Shown here piece after piece: positions 9,019 through 18,434 of a stretch of 64,000 bases of DNA; within the stretch, counting starts at the first letter, position 1; each line of letters begins with the position of its first letter. The notes under the pieces were generated by a model, which was given only the letters and a program-made list of their open reading frames with translations, did no database searches and was not told the origin of the DNA. The translations under genes were made by a program, and so were the position numbers. Origin of the DNA: JAZKDW01 sp040387375 (GTDB taxonomy: Bacteria > Pseudomonadota > Gammaproteobacteria > Burkholderiales > Burkholderiaceae_D); assembly GCA_040387375.1 (NCBI GenBank), contig JAZKDW010000040.1:18076-82075 (forward strand), in the 5' to 3' direction.

Positions 9019-9609
9019 TTTGAATATATAATTGTTTCGCGGCGGTTACAGAGCCACTGTTGGCGTGAGAATAAAAAGCACATTCTACACAGGGGCGTCT
9101 CCATCGGCCTCGCCAATTTTGCAAATCGATGGAAAAGATGTGTATGCACCATCCCTGCGCCAGTCAAGGTTGCACCGTTGTTGTAATCGGATGGCGCGCA
9201 AGGATGCTGGACAAGATTGTTTGGATTATAAGGATAAAGTCCGGCAAGCTCGCTTGTGTAAAAGGAGAGCTTGCCGGTTGATGGTATTGAAAACTGTGTG
9301 TCGATTCTGCTAAACCCACCATGAAGTTGAATTGTTTAGCTCAACCAAGCTGCTCACCGTCTGTATCGGTGCCCGCTGCGCTCGAAACACTCGACGCGCA
9401 CGGAGCCGGACAGACGCGCACTCGTCATCCAGATCGATTCCATCCGCGCCCCGTTGTGGCTCCAGTGCAGTTGTGCTGTTCCGCTTCATACTAAGGCAAT
9501 TCCCTCCCAAACTCTCCGACCTCGCGTACATCCCGGTACTGTTTGCGTCTGCTGGCGTATTCGCCACGGACAGCATAAAAGACGACCTTAGAGTCACGGA
9601 GCTAAAAAA
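9019..9609. promoter_or_regulatory. 591-bp divergent intergenic region: rluC promoter and long rne leader
   Basis: No convincing gene lies here; the short open frames lack coding character. The AT-rich stretch just upstream of rluC (about 9021-9035, ATATATAATTG) is a good site for its promoter. The rest is probably the 5' leader of rne, since long structured leaders are known for rne in enterobacteria, where they mediate autoregulation. A strong hairpin at 9241-9277 lies inside it. Confidence 0.6.
9241..9277 (+). promoter_or_regulatory. perfect 11-bp hairpin in the rne leader
   Basis: CCGGCAAGCTC (9241-9251) pairs exactly with GAGCTTGCCGG (9267-9277) around a 15-base A/G/T-rich loop. It lies about 330 bp before the rne start and has no T-tract after it, so it is not a simple terminator. 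By analogy with the hairpins in the E. coli rne leader that RNase E itself recognises, it may be an autoregulatory element. That role is inferred. Confidence 0.5.
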
Positions 9610-12600
9610 ATGAAACGCATGTTATTTAATGCCACGCAGCAGGAAGAACTGCGCGTGGCCATCGTCGATGGGCAAAAGTTGATCGACATCGATATCGAAA
9701 CCACCGGACGCGAGCAGCGCAAGTCCAATATCTATAAAGGTGTCATCACCCGCATCGAACCTTCGCTGGAAGCCTGCTTTGTCAACTACGGCGAGGAACG
9801 CCATGGCTTCCTGCCGTTCAAGGAAGTTGCCCGCACTTATTTCAAGGAAGGTGTCGACGTCCGTAATGCATCGATCAAGGATGCGCTGCGCGAAGGCCAG
9901 GAAATCATGGTCCAGGTCGAAAAGGAAGAGCGCGGCAACAAGGGCGCGGCACTGACTTCCTTTGTTTCGCTGGCCGGCCGTTATCTGGTCCTGATGCCGA
10001 ACAACCCGCGTGGCGGCGGCGTATCGCGCCGGGTCGAAGGCGAAGATCGCCAGGAACTGCGCGAAACCATGGACAAGCTGGACCTGCCTACGGGGATGTC
10101 GGTGATTGCCCGCACCGCCGGCATTGGCCGCAATGTCGATGAATTGCAGTGGGATCTGAATTACCTGATGCAGCTGTGGCGCGCAATTGAAGGCGCCGGC
10201 CAGTCGGCCAACGGCGCCTTCCTGATTTATCAGGAATCGTCGCTGGTCATCCGCGCCATCCGCGATTATTTCCAGCCCGATATTGGCGAGATCCTGATCG
10301 ACACGGACGATATTTACGAGCAGGCGCAGCAATTCATGAGCCATGTCATGCCGGACATGGTGCATCGGGTCAAGCGTTATCGCGACGATGTGCCCCTGTT
10401 CTCCCGTTTCCAGATCGAACACCAGATCGAAACCGCCTACTCGCGCACCGTGCCCCTGCCTTCCGGCGGCGCCATCGTGATCGACCATACCGAAGCGCTG
10501 GTTTCAGTCGACGTCAACTCCGCCCGCGCCACCCGCGGCAGCGACATTGAAACCACCGCATTCAACACCAACCTGGAAGCAGCCGAAGAAGTCGCCCGCC
10601 AGTTGCGCCTGCGCGATCTGGGTGGCCTGATCGTCATCGACTTCATCGACATGGAAAACGCGAAGAACCAGCGCGAAGTCGAAACACGCCTGAAAGACGC
10701 GTTGCACTTCGATCGCGCGCGTGTACAAATGGGCAAGATTTCCCGCTTTGGCCTGATGGAGCTGTCGCGCCAGCGCCTGCGACCGTCATTGTCCGAAGGC
10801 AGCCATGTGACCTGCCCGCGCTGCAACGGCACCGGCCACATCCGCGATACCGAATCGTCTGCCCTGCAAGTCCTGCGCATCATCCAGGAAGAGGCAATGA
10901 AAGAGAATTCCGCCTCGATCCATGTGCAGGCGCCGGTCGATGTCGCCGCCTTCCTGCTCAACGAGAAACGCGGCGAAATCCTCAAGATTGAAACCCGCCA
11001 TCGCGTCGCCATCATCCTGATCCCGAACAAACATCTGGAAACGCCGCACTACAAGCTCGAGCGCATCAAGCATGACGATCCGCGCCTGGAAGAAATGCAG
11101 GCCAGCTACGACATGGCGGAAGCAGCCGAGACCGACATCAGCTACGAAAAACGGCAGAAAGAAGAAGCCAAGCCACGCCAGGAAGCCATGGTCAAGGGCA
11201 TCACGCCTGATCAGCCGGCACCGATGGTTGAACGCAAACAAGCTGAACCGGCCGCCGTTATCCCGGCATTGATGGCGCCTGCCGAAGAAGGATTCTTCAG
11301 CAAGCTGTTTGGCCTGTTCCGCAAGAAACCGGTAGAGGCGGTGGCAGTTGTCGCGCCAGTCGTGGCTGAAAAGCCGCAGCAGAACCGCGACCGCAATGAC
11401 CGCAATGGACGAGGCCCGCGCGGCCGCAGCCGCAATGCCCGTGGCGGACGCGATCGTGGTGACGAGAACGAGGCAGGAAAATCCGAGCCGCGTGAGGATG
11501 CAGGCAAGCAAGCCCAGGCAGTGTCCGCAACGGCACAGCCGGCACGGCCACCCCGTCCACCGCGTGAACCACGCGAACCGCGTGAAGCACGCGAAGGCGG
11601 TGAAGGCAAACGCGAGCGCAGCAGCGAGCGCAGCAGCGAGCGTCCCGAGCGGCAACCGCGTACTCCACGTCCACCGCGCGAGGAACGCAAGGAAGTTGCA
11701 GCCGAAACACCAGCTGATGAATCCTTGTTGAATGCCGCGGCAGTGGCAGTGGACCCGGTTATGCCGGCAGCACTGGTTTCGGCTACAGGCCCTTCCGATG
11801 CCGCTACGGAAACGGATCTTCAGGCAACCGCGGCCGAGGCAGTCGAAGGCGAAGCTGGTGAAACTGGCGAAGAGCAACCTCGCCGCCGCCGTCGTCGTGG
11901 CGGTCGCAACCGTAATCGCCGTGACCGCGAGCCAGGCGTCGCTGGGGAAGAACTGGATGCGGAAGATGCGGTAGCCGCGGATGGAGAATCGTTCGCGGAA
12001 GCACCGGCAGCCGTCGTCAACGGGCAGGAAACAGAAGCGCCGGCAGCACCGGTAACAAGCTCGCTCAGCCTTGCCATCGCGGCGCCGCTGATTCCGCAGG
12101 AAGTGGCTCGTGTGGCAGAACCAGTCGCGCAGGCCGCGGATGTTGCGCCTGCAACGCCGGCTCCGGAGCAAGCTATCGCTGCGCCTCAGGAAACAGCCGA
12201 GGCAACTCCAGTTGCCGCCGCGCCCGTCATGGTAGCGCCGGAGCCTGTCCAGGTTATGCCGGCTGCTGAAGAGCCTGCGCCGGTTGTTGCAGAACCTGCG
12301 CCGGTTGTTGCAGAACCTGCGCCGATTGTCGCAGAAGAGCCTGCGCCAGTGGTGACCGAGCCGGTCCAGGCAGCGCCAGTCGTGCAAGCGGCCCCTGTTG
12401 TGGAGACGCCTGCCATCAAGGAGCCTATCGTGGTGCGTGCCGCGCCGGCGCCGGTTGCAAAGCCGGCCGACGACCTCAATGAGGTATTGCAGTCGGCAGG
12501 CCTGACCCTGGCCGTCACCGACCCGGAAAAGCTGCGGGCCGCTCAGGAAGCCACCGCGCAGATTGCGGCGGCTCCACGCGCACCGCGTGAACGCAAGCCA

Positions 12601-12651
12601 TTGCCCCCGCAGCCATCGGCGCCGTTGACCCAGGTGGAAACGCATCGCTGA
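9610..12651 (+). CDS. rne: ribonuclease E
   Basis: 1013 residues. The catalytic half holds the S1 domain (about 38-120), the 5'-sensor/RNase H region and the DNase I-like domain, with metal-binding Asp301 (SVDVNSA) and Asp344 (VIDFIDM). The Zn-link is Cys402-Cys405 (CPRCNGTG). RNase E starts mRNA decay and processes rRNA and tRNA. From about residue 530 the chain is disordered. It has Arg-rich blocks (RGPRGRSRNARGGRDRG; RRRRRRGGRNRNRRDR), which are RNA-binding in the family, and then Ala/Pro/Val/Glu-rich repeats. This tail is the scaffold for degradosome partners. The start is preceded by GGAGCTAAAAAA. Confidence 0.98.
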   Translation: MKRMLFNATQQEELRVAIVDGQKLIDIDIETTGREQRKSNIYKGVITRIEPSLEACFVNYGEERHGFLPFKEVARTYFKEGVDVRNASIKDALREGQEIMVQVEKEERGNKGAALTSFVSLAGRYLVLMPNNPRGGGVSRRVEGEDRQELRETMDKLDLPTGMSVIARTAGIGRNVDELQWDLNYLMQLWRAIEGAGQSANGAFLIYQESSLVIRAIRDYFQPDIGEILIDTDDIYEQAQQFMSHVMPDMVHRVKRYRDDVPLFSRFQIEHQIETAYSRTVPLPSGGAIVIDHTEALVSVDVNSARATRGSDIETTAFNTNLEAAEEVARQLRLRDLGGLIVIDFIDMENAKNQREVETRLKDALHFDRARVQMGKISRFGLMELSRQRLRPSLSEGSHVTCPRCNGTGHIRDTESSALQVLRIIQEEAMKENSASIHVQAPVDVAAFLLNEKRGEILKIETRHRVAIILIPNKHLETPHYKLERIKHDDPRLEEMQASYDMAEAAETDISYEKRQKEEAKPRQEAMVKGITPDQPAPMVERKQAEPAAVIPALMAPAEEGFFSKLFGLFRKKPVEAVAVVAPVVAEKPQQNRDRNDRNGRGPRGRSRNARGGRDRGDENEAGKSEPREDAGKQAQAVSATAQPARPPRPPREPREPREAREGGEGKRERSSERSSERPERQPRTPRPPREERKEVAAETPADESLLNAAAVAVDPVMPAALVSATGPSDAATETDLQATAAEAVEGEAGETGEEQPRRRRRRGGRNRNRRDREPGVAGEELDAEDAVAADGESFAEAPAAVVNGQETEAPAAPVTSSLSLAIAAPLIPQEVARVAEPVAQAADVAPATPAPEQAIAAPQETAEATPVAAAPVMVAPEPVQVMPAAEEPAPVVAEPAPVVAEPAPIVAEEPAPVVTEPVQAAPVVQAAPVVETPAIKEPIVVRAAPAPVAKPADDLNEVLQSAGLTLAVTDPEKLRAAQEATAQIAAAPRAPRERKPLPPQPSAPLTQVETHR
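12268..12354 (+). repeat. in-gene tandem repeat encoding EPAPVVA units in the RNase E tail
   Basis: About four copies of a 21-base unit (GCGCCGGTTGTTGCAGAACC and variants) encode successive EPAPVVA/EPAPIVA heptads. The unit is in frame, so copy-number change would shorten or lengthen the disordered tail without a frameshift. Confidence 0.8.
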
Positions 12652-12704
12652 CAGGTAAACGTCATTCTTGTTGAGAAACGAGAATGACGCGTTAAATTGC
12701 CAGC

Positions 12705-12730
12705 AAAAAGGGAGCGCGAGCTCCCTTTTT
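12705..12730 (+). terminator. intrinsic terminator after rne
   Basis: An 11-bp stem, AAAAAGGGAGC pairing with GCTCCCTTTTT, with a GCGA tetraloop and the T-tract built into the 3' arm. It may work in both directions. A second hairpin without T-tract (CGTCATTCT / AGAATGACG, 12660-12689) lies just before it. Confidence 0.9.
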
Positions 12731-12855
12731 TATTGCCTGCGCCATTCCGTTTAATTCATCCAGCTGGCGCCTGCCTCCGCCGCAGGGAAACGTTCAAGCT
12801 TCTGATACGATTTGCTACTCTTATTCATGCACGTTTGATGCCTTCCTGGAAAAAC

Positions 12856-14202
12856 ATGACACCTGAAACCTCGCCCGCTGGGCGGCCGTCCGCGATAAGC
12901 CTGACCGAAGCCTTCTGGTATTGGTTCAAGCTCGGTTTTATCAGTTTTGGCGGTCCGGCCGGACAGATCGCGCTGATGCACACGGACCTGGTGGAAAAGA
13001 AGCGCTGGATTTCCGAGCAGCGTTTTTTGCACGCGCTCAATTACTGCATGCTGCTGCCAGGTCCCGAGGCGACCCAGCTGGCGGTGTACATCGGCTGGCT
13101 CATGCATCGGACCTGGGGCGGCATCATTGCAGGCGTCCTGTTCGTGCTGCCCTCGCTGGCAATCTTGATCGGCTTGACATGGGCCTATCTGGCATTCGGC
13201 AGCGTACCCGCAATTGCCGGCATCTTGTATGGCATCAAGCCGGCAGTCGTCGCCATCGTCCTCTTCGCTGCCTGGCGCATAGGCTCGCGCACGCTGAAAA
13301 ATGCCTGGCTGATTGCCATCGCGGCAGCCGCTTTCCTCGCCATCGCGGTGCTGCAGCTTCCTTTTCCGCTGATTGTCCTGAGCGCTGCCGTGCTCGGGCT
13401 GATCGGCGGCCGCGTCATGCCGGCCACCTTCAGGATAGGCGGCGCGCATGCCAGCGCCAAAACTTCCTACGGCCCGGCCCTCATCGACGACGATACGCCG
13501 ACACCTGAACATGCGCGCTTTTCCTGGAAAAGCCTGATCATCGTGGTTGCGTCCGGGCTGGCGCTGGGTGTGGCGATGTGGCTGGCAATTGCCTATGCCT
13601 TCGGCGTCGCCCATCCGCTGGCGCAAATGGGCTGGTTTTTCACCAAGGCGGCGATGCTGACCTTTGGCGGCGCCTATGCGGTACTGCCGTACGTCTATCA
13701 GGGTGCGGTCGACAATTATCAATGGCTTACGCCGACCCAGATGATCGATGGCCTCGCACTTGGCGAAACCACGCCCGGTCCGCTGATCATGATCGTCGCC
13801 TTCGTCGGTTTTGTCGGCGGCTGGACCAAGATCCTGTTCGGCGCCGACAGCCTGCTGCTGGCGGGCACGATAGCGGCGTGCGTTGCCACCTTCTTTACCT
13901 TTCTGCCATCGTTCATTTTCATTCTGGCGGGCGGTCCGCTGGTCGAATCGACACGCGGCAATATCCGGCTGACGGCGCCGCTGACGGCCATTTCAGCTGC
14001 CGTGGTCGGTGTAATCCTGAGTCTTGCGGTATTCTTCGCTGAGCATGTTTTCAATCTTGCAAAGCCAATGCCGCAATGGGACCTCACCGCGATGGCGATT
14101 ACGCTGGCCGCCTGCATCGCGCTGTTCCGCTACAAGGCGGGCCCGATCAAGCTGATTTTCGCCTGTGCGCTGGCGGGCCTCGTGGTATCTTATTTGCCTT
14201 GA
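12856..14202 (+). CDS. chromate transporter family protein (ChrA/CHR), two-domain form
   Basis: 448 residues from ATG 12856. An in-frame ATG at 12838 is possible, and frames further upstream run into the rne terminator and are rejected. Two homologous halves are visible: FKLGFISFGGPAGQIALM near residue 24 and FFTKAAMLTFGGAYAVLPYV near residue 265, each followed by several membrane helices. This duplicated layout is typical of long CHR proteins, which export chromate in some bacteria, although many members have unproven substrates. No chrB regulator or other metal gene is nearby, so a role in chromate resistance is only inferred. Confidence 0.9.
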   Translation: MTPETSPAGRPSAISLTEAFWYWFKLGFISFGGPAGQIALMHTDLVEKKRWISEQRFLHALNYCMLLPGPEATQLAVYIGWLMHRTWGGIIAGVLFVLPSLAILIGLTWAYLAFGSVPAIAGILYGIKPAVVAIVLFAAWRIGSRTLKNAWLIAIAAAAFLAIAVLQLPFPLIVLSAAVLGLIGGRVMPATFRIGGAHASAKTSYGPALIDDDTPTPEHARFSWKSLIIVVASGLALGVAMWLAIAYAFGVAHPLAQMGWFFTKAAMLTFGGAYAVLPYVYQGAVDNYQWLTPTQMIDGLALGETTPGPLIMIVAFVGFVGGWTKILFGADSLLLAGTIAACVATFFTFLPSFIFILAGGPLVESTRGNIRLTAPLTAISAAVVGVILSLAVFFAEHVFNLAKPMPQWDLTAMAITLAACIALFRYKAGPIKLIFACALAGLVVSYLP

Positions 14203-14250
14203 ACGCAAGGCACACGGAACGCCGCCCTGCACTGCTGATTACTGGACATC

Positions 14251-15366
14251 ATGACTGCAAAAGTAATTCCTGTCGCCGATCACCGCTATCTCAATGCCGT
14301 GCCGGTCATTCCCGGCCAGCTCGAGACGGCAACCGGTTTTGTCGCCGATACGCTGGCGCGCCCCTTGCGCGACCTGCGCATCTCGGTCACGGACCGCTGC
14401 AATTTTCGCTGCGTGTATTGCATGCCGAAAGAGACCTTCGACAAGGACTACGTTTTTTTGCCGCAGACCTCGCTGCTGTCCTTTGAAGAAATCACCACCC
14501 TCGCCAAAATCTTCGTCGCCCACGGCGTCGAAAAAATTCGCCTGACCGGCGGCGAACCGCTGTTGCGCAAGCACATCGAAAATTTGATCGGGATGCTGCG
14601 TGAACTCAGGACACCCGATGGACGGGCGCTGGATCTGACGCTGACCACCAATGGTTCGCTGCTGGCGAAAAAAGCGCAGGCGCTGAAGGATGCCGGACTC
14701 GATCGCGTGACGGTGTCGCTCGATTCGCTCGACGACGCCACCTTCAAGCGGATGAACGATGTCGACTTCCCGGTCTCCCAGGTATTGCACGGCATCGACG
14801 TTGCGCATCAGGCCGGCCTCGGCCCGATCAAGGTCAACATGGTCGTCAAGGGCGGCATGAACGATCAGGAAATCGTGCCGATGGCGCGTCACTTCAAGGG
14901 ATCGCCCGCCATCCTGCGTTTCATCGAATACATGGATGTCGGCGCCAGCAATGGCTGGAAAATGGATGAAGTCATTCCTTCAACCGAAGTCATCCGCCGC
15001 ATCAATGCCGAGATGCCACTGGAGCAAATCGCGCCGAATTACACCGGCGAGACCGCCGGACGCTGGCGCTATAACGATGGCGGCGGTGAGGTCGGCGTGA
15101 TTTCCAGCGTCACGCAAGCGTTCTGCCATGACTGCACGCGCGCACGCCTGTCAACCGAAGGTAAACTCTATACCTGCCTGTTCGCCAACAGCGGCCATGA
15201 TCTGCGCGCGCTGCTGCGCGCTGGCCGCAGCGAACAGGAAATTTCCACTGCCGTCGCCCATGTGTGGCGCGCGCGCGGCGACCGTTATTCGGAATTGCGC
15301 ACGATCAGCACCAGCGGATTGTCCAGGCGTGCCAATAAGGTCGAGATGTCCTACATCGGCGGCTGA
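14251..15366 (+). CDS. moaA: GTP 3',8-cyclase MoaA (molybdenum cofactor synthesis)
   Basis: 371 residues. This radical SAM enzyme makes the cyclic intermediate for molybdopterin together with MoaC. The radical SAM cluster is Cys50-x3-Cys54-x2-Cys57 (CNFRCVYC). The second cluster ligands are CHDC and Cys in KLYTCLF near the C-terminus, and the chain ends in the Gly-Gly tail that is needed in MoaA. An N-terminal extension of about 35 residues precedes the core, as in other betaproteobacterial MoaA. moeA follows 3 bp later. Confidence 0.97.
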   Translation: MTAKVIPVADHRYLNAVPVIPGQLETATGFVADTLARPLRDLRISVTDRCNFRCVYCMPKETFDKDYVFLPQTSLLSFEEITTLAKIFVAHGVEKIRLTGGEPLLRKHIENLIGMLRELRTPDGRALDLTLTTNGSLLAKKAQALKDAGLDRVTVSLDSLDDATFKRMNDVDFPVSQVLHGIDVAHQAGLGPIKVNMVVKGGMNDQEIVPMARHFKGSPAILRFIEYMDVGASNGWKMDEVIPSTEVIRRINAEMPLEQIAPNYTGETAGRWRYNDGGGEVGVISSVTQAFCHDCTRARLSTEGKLYTCLFANSGHDLRALLRAGRSEQEISTAVAHVWRARGDRYSELRTISTSGLSRRANKVEMSYIGG

Positions 15367-15369
15367 ACC

Positions 15370-16656
15370 ATGACTCTTCCTACCTTGTCAGACGTCGTCA
15401 GCTGCCTGTCCCGCTACGACCCCAACGCCCTCCCCGTCCCCCAGGCGCAGCGGATCATCCGCGAGTTCGTCACGCCGGTGCACGCCGTGGAAAAAGTGGC
15501 ATTGCGCGCGGCTCTGGACCGGGTACTGGCAGCCGATATCATCTCGCCGATCAATGTCCCCGCACATGACAATTCGGCGATGGACGGCTACGCGCTGCGC
15601 AGCGCCGACCTGGACGCCCACACACCGGCGGTCCTGCGCGTGGTCGGCACGGCCTATGCGGGCCGTGCCTACGGCGGCGCGGTGGGCGCCGGAGAATGCC
15701 TGCGCATCATGACCGGCGCCATCATGCCGGCCGGGTGCGACACGGTCGTGCCCCAGGAGTTCACCAGGGACAGTTCCGACACCGCAGTCACCGTGCCGGC
15801 AGGTGTTGTCCGCGCCGGCGATAACCGGCGTTTCAAGGGCGAGGACCTGGAGGCAGGCAAACCCGCGCTGGCAAAAGGAAAAATACTGCGGCCGGCCGAT
15901 ATCGGCATGCTGGCCTCGCTGGGGATTGCGGAAGTGCCGGTGCAAAGGAGGCTGCGCGTCGCATTTTTTTCCACCGGTGACGAATTGCGCTCGATCGGCG
16001 AAGCGCTTGATGAAGGCTGTGTGTATGACAGCAATCGTTACACGCTGCACGGCATGCTGACACGGCTCGGTTGCGACATGATCGACATGGGTGTGATAAA
16101 GGATGACCCGGCATCGCTCGAAGCCGCTTTTCGCTGCGCCTGTGAAAACGCCGACGCGGTCATTACCTCCGGCGGTGTGTCGGTGGGTGCGGCCGACTAT
16201 ACAAAACAGATCATGGCGCAGCTGGGCGATGTCACCTTCTGGAAAATCGGCATGCGGCCCGGCCGCCCGATGGCCTTTGGCAAGATCACCTCCAACGGCA
16301 AAAGCGCCTATCTGTTCGGCCTGCCGGGAAATCCGGTGGCGGTGATGGTGACCTTCTATTTCTTTGCCCGCGACGCGTTGCGCCACATGATGGGCGCCGC
16401 GAACGAACCGCTGCCGCTGATGCGGGTGGCATCGGCCTCGGCGATCCGCAAGAAGCCCGGCCGCACCGAATACCAGCGCGGCATCCTGTCACGCGACGCG
16501 GCCGGCAATCAGCAGGTGCGGATCACCGGCTCGCAAGGGTCGGGCATCTTGCGCTCGATGTCGGAAGCGAACTGCATGGTGGTTCTGCATGACGAGCAGG
16601 ACAACGTGAATGCGGGTGATGCGGTTGATGTGCTGTTGTTCGAAGGCCTGATCTGA
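15370..16656 (+). CDS. moeA: molybdopterin molybdenumtransferase MoeA
   Basis: 428 residues. MoeA inserts molybdate into adenylated molybdopterin. The hallmark PAHDNSAMDGYA lies near residue 60, STGDEL follows the central domain, SGGVSVGAADY marks the active-site region, and GLPGNPVAVMV lies near residue 315. It is adjacent to moaA with a 3-bp gap, forming a small molybdenum-cofactor operon. A possible mobB between them is absent. Confidence 0.97.
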   Translation: MTLPTLSDVVSCLSRYDPNALPVPQAQRIIREFVTPVHAVEKVALRAALDRVLAADIISPINVPAHDNSAMDGYALRSADLDAHTPAVLRVVGTAYAGRAYGGAVGAGECLRIMTGAIMPAGCDTVVPQEFTRDSSDTAVTVPAGVVRAGDNRRFKGEDLEAGKPALAKGKILRPADIGMLASLGIAEVPVQRRLRVAFFSTGDELRSIGEALDEGCVYDSNRYTLHGMLTRLGCDMIDMGVIKDDPASLEAAFRCACENADAVITSGGVSVGAADYTKQIMAQLGDVTFWKIGMRPGRPMAFGKITSNGKSAYLFGLPGNPVAVMVTFYFFARDALRHMMGAANEPLPLMRVASASAIRKKPGRTEYQRGILSRDAAGNQQVRITGSQGSGILRSMSEANCMVVLHDEQDNVNAGDAVDVLLFEGLI

Positions 16657-16690
16657 TGTTTGGCCGCTGAGCGGCGAGCTTCGTAGCTTC

Positions 16691-16865
16691 GTAGGGTGGA
16701 AAAGCGCAGCCCTTGCAGGGCGCATATTCGCTTGCAAGCGAATATCGTTTCGCAGGCGTGAGGCAGCGCCTCACGAAACCCCTGCTACACCCTTCCACCA
16801 TCTCCGATCACAGATAGCATTTGCGAACGGTGAACGGTGGAAGGCGCTCCGCTTTTCCACCCTAC
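16691..16865. repeat. pair of inverted dispersed GTAGGGTGGAAAAGC repeats
   Basis: The unit GTAGGGTGGAAAAGCGCAGC starts at 16691. A fuller copy in the opposite direction covers 16836-16865 and reads, on the minus strand, GTAGGGTGGAAAAGCGGAGC then GCCTTCCACC. The unit is itself a hairpin (GGTGGAA / TTCCACC). The first copy is interrupted after CGCAGC by about 80 bp, including another inverted repeat (ATTCGCTTGC / GCAAGCGAAT), before CCTTCCACC resumes near 16790. The same unit recurs at 62416-62430 and 63962-63987, split by an insertion sequence. It lies between the convergent moeA and rmuC genes. Confidence 0.8.
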
Positions 16866-16886
16866 CCTTATTTTTCCACCCACCCC

Positions 16887-18362
16887 TTATTCCAGCGCGC
16901 TGTCCTTTTCCTCGCTGCTGTCCTGGCTTGCCGCGCCCAAAATCAGTTGCGCGGTTTCGCTCGGCAATGCTTCCACCGATTTCAGCTTGCGCGCCATCTG
17001 CCGGCTGCGCACTTCGGCTTGTTCGATATTCTTGGCTGCGCGCTCCAGCGCGATCCGGGTGGCGGACAGCACATCGCCGAACTTGCCGAACTCAGTCTTG
17101 ACCGCGCCAAGCACCTGCCAGACTTCGGACGAGCGTTTTTCCAGCGCCAGCGTGCGGAATCCCATTTGCAGGCTGTTCAGCAACGCCGACAGCGTCGACG
17201 GTCCGGCGATGCTGACACGATGCACACGCTGCAGCTCGTCGGCCAGGCCGGGGCGGCGCATGACCTCCGCATATAAACCCTCGGTAGGCAGGAACAGGAT
17301 CGCAAAATCCGTGGTCAGCGGCGGCGACAGGTATTTTTCCGCGATCGTTTTTGCCTCGAGACGCACCGCGCGCTCCAGTTCACGTCCGGCCAGGGCAACA
17401 CCTTCCGCGTCGGCGCGGTCGGCGGCATCCGCCAAGCGCTCGTACTGCTCTTTCGGGAATTTCGCATCGACCGGCAACCACACCGGTTTCAATCCATCCC
17501 CGAGGCCGGGCAGCCTGATCGCGAACTCGACCCGCTCGCCGGTGCCGGGAACGGTTTCCACATTCTTTGCATACTGGTCGGGCGTCAGCACCTGCTCGAG
17601 CAGCATGCCAAGCTGCACCTCGCCCCAGGTGCCGCGCGTCTTGACGTTGCTCAGCACACGCTTCAGGTCGCCCACGCCGATAGCCAGCTGCTGCATCTCG
17701 CCCAGTCCCTGGTGCACTTTTTCCAGCCGCTCCGACACCTGCTTGAAGGACTCGCTCAGCCGCTGCTCCAGCGTCGCATGCAGTTTTTCATCGACCGTCT
17801 TGCGCATCTCTTCGAGCCGCGCGCCGTTGTCGGTTTGCAGGTCCTTGATTTTCGACTCCAGCGTTGCCCGCACTTCGGTCATGCGCTGCGCATTGGATTC
17901 CGTCAGCGTGCCGAGGGTCTGGTTCAGCGTATCGCCGAAACGCTTGAGGGCTGCCGATTGTTCCTCGCGTCCGGTGTGCGCCTGCTGCTCGATCGCCTGG
18001 CGCATCGCTTCAAGCTGCTGCGCGTTGACTTCATTGAGCTTGACCAGCTGCCTGGAAAAACCGTCAATCTGACTGTTCTGCAGCGTCGCCACCGCGGTCA
18101 TCTGCGCCGCCAGCGTCTGCTGGAACTGCGCAAAATTGCCAGTCAGTTCCTGCCGTGTGCTTTGTGCTGCGCTCAGCACCTGCGAGCGCAGTTCACGCTC
18201 GATGCGTTCGCTGGTCTGCTGCTGATGCTGCTCGAGCGCGGCCTGCAGCTGGTGCAGCTGCGCGGAGACGCCGGCGCCCGCTCCTCTGCGAAGCGCAACA
18301 AGCTGCAGGACAATGACCGCAACCGCGGCGGCCAGCAAGATGATGAATTCGATTTGGCTCAT
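16887..18362 (-). CDS. rmuC: DNA recombination protein RmuC
   Basis: 491 residues from the ATG at 18362 (MSQIEFIILLAAAVAVIVLQ); a further upstream start would precede the membrane segment with non-conserved sequence. An N-terminal membrane helix is followed by a long coiled coil (about residues 40-220, rich in Gln/Glu/Leu) and the RmuC nuclease-like domain (GTWGEVQLGMLLEQVL, AKFPKEQYERL, TDFAILFLPTEGLYAEV). RmuC limits inversions at short inverted repeats in E. coli. Its placement beside inverted repeats is probably chance. Confidence 0.95.
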   Translation of the reverse strand: MSQIEFIILLAAAVAVIVLQLVALRRGAGAGVSAQLHQLQAALEQHQQQTSERIERELRSQVLSAAQSTRQELTGNFAQFQQTLAAQMTAVATLQNSQIDGFSRQLVKLNEVNAQQLEAMRQAIEQQAHTGREEQSAALKRFGDTLNQTLGTLTESNAQRMTEVRATLESKIKDLQTDNGARLEEMRKTVDEKLHATLEQRLSESFKQVSERLEKVHQGLGEMQQLAIGVGDLKRVLSNVKTRGTWGEVQLGMLLEQVLTPDQYAKNVETVPGTGERVEFAIRLPGLGDGLKPVWLPVDAKFPKEQYERLADAADRADAEGVALAGRELERAVRLEAKTIAEKYLSPPLTTDFAILFLPTEGLYAEVMRRPGLADELQRVHRVSIAGPSTLSALLNSLQMGFRTLALEKRSSEVWQVLGAVKTEFGKFGDVLSATRIALERAAKNIEQAEVRSRQMARKLKSVEALPSETAQLILGAASQDSSEEKDSALE

Positions 18363-18434
18363 GGTATTTTCGCTATAAGAATGCGGGTCCGCGCAAGACC
18401 GGTTTGCAGCACCGTCAATTGACAATCAGCCTTC

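Noticed and set aside
9032..9313. 93-codon frame in the rne leader
   Set aside because: Cys/Arg-rich translation, no ribosome-binding site, and it covers the leader hairpin.
10786..12645. 619-codon open frame on the minus strand
   Set aside because: Antisense to the Arg/Pro/Ala-rich tail of rne; the Arg/Cys/Leu-rich translation is an artefact of that composition.
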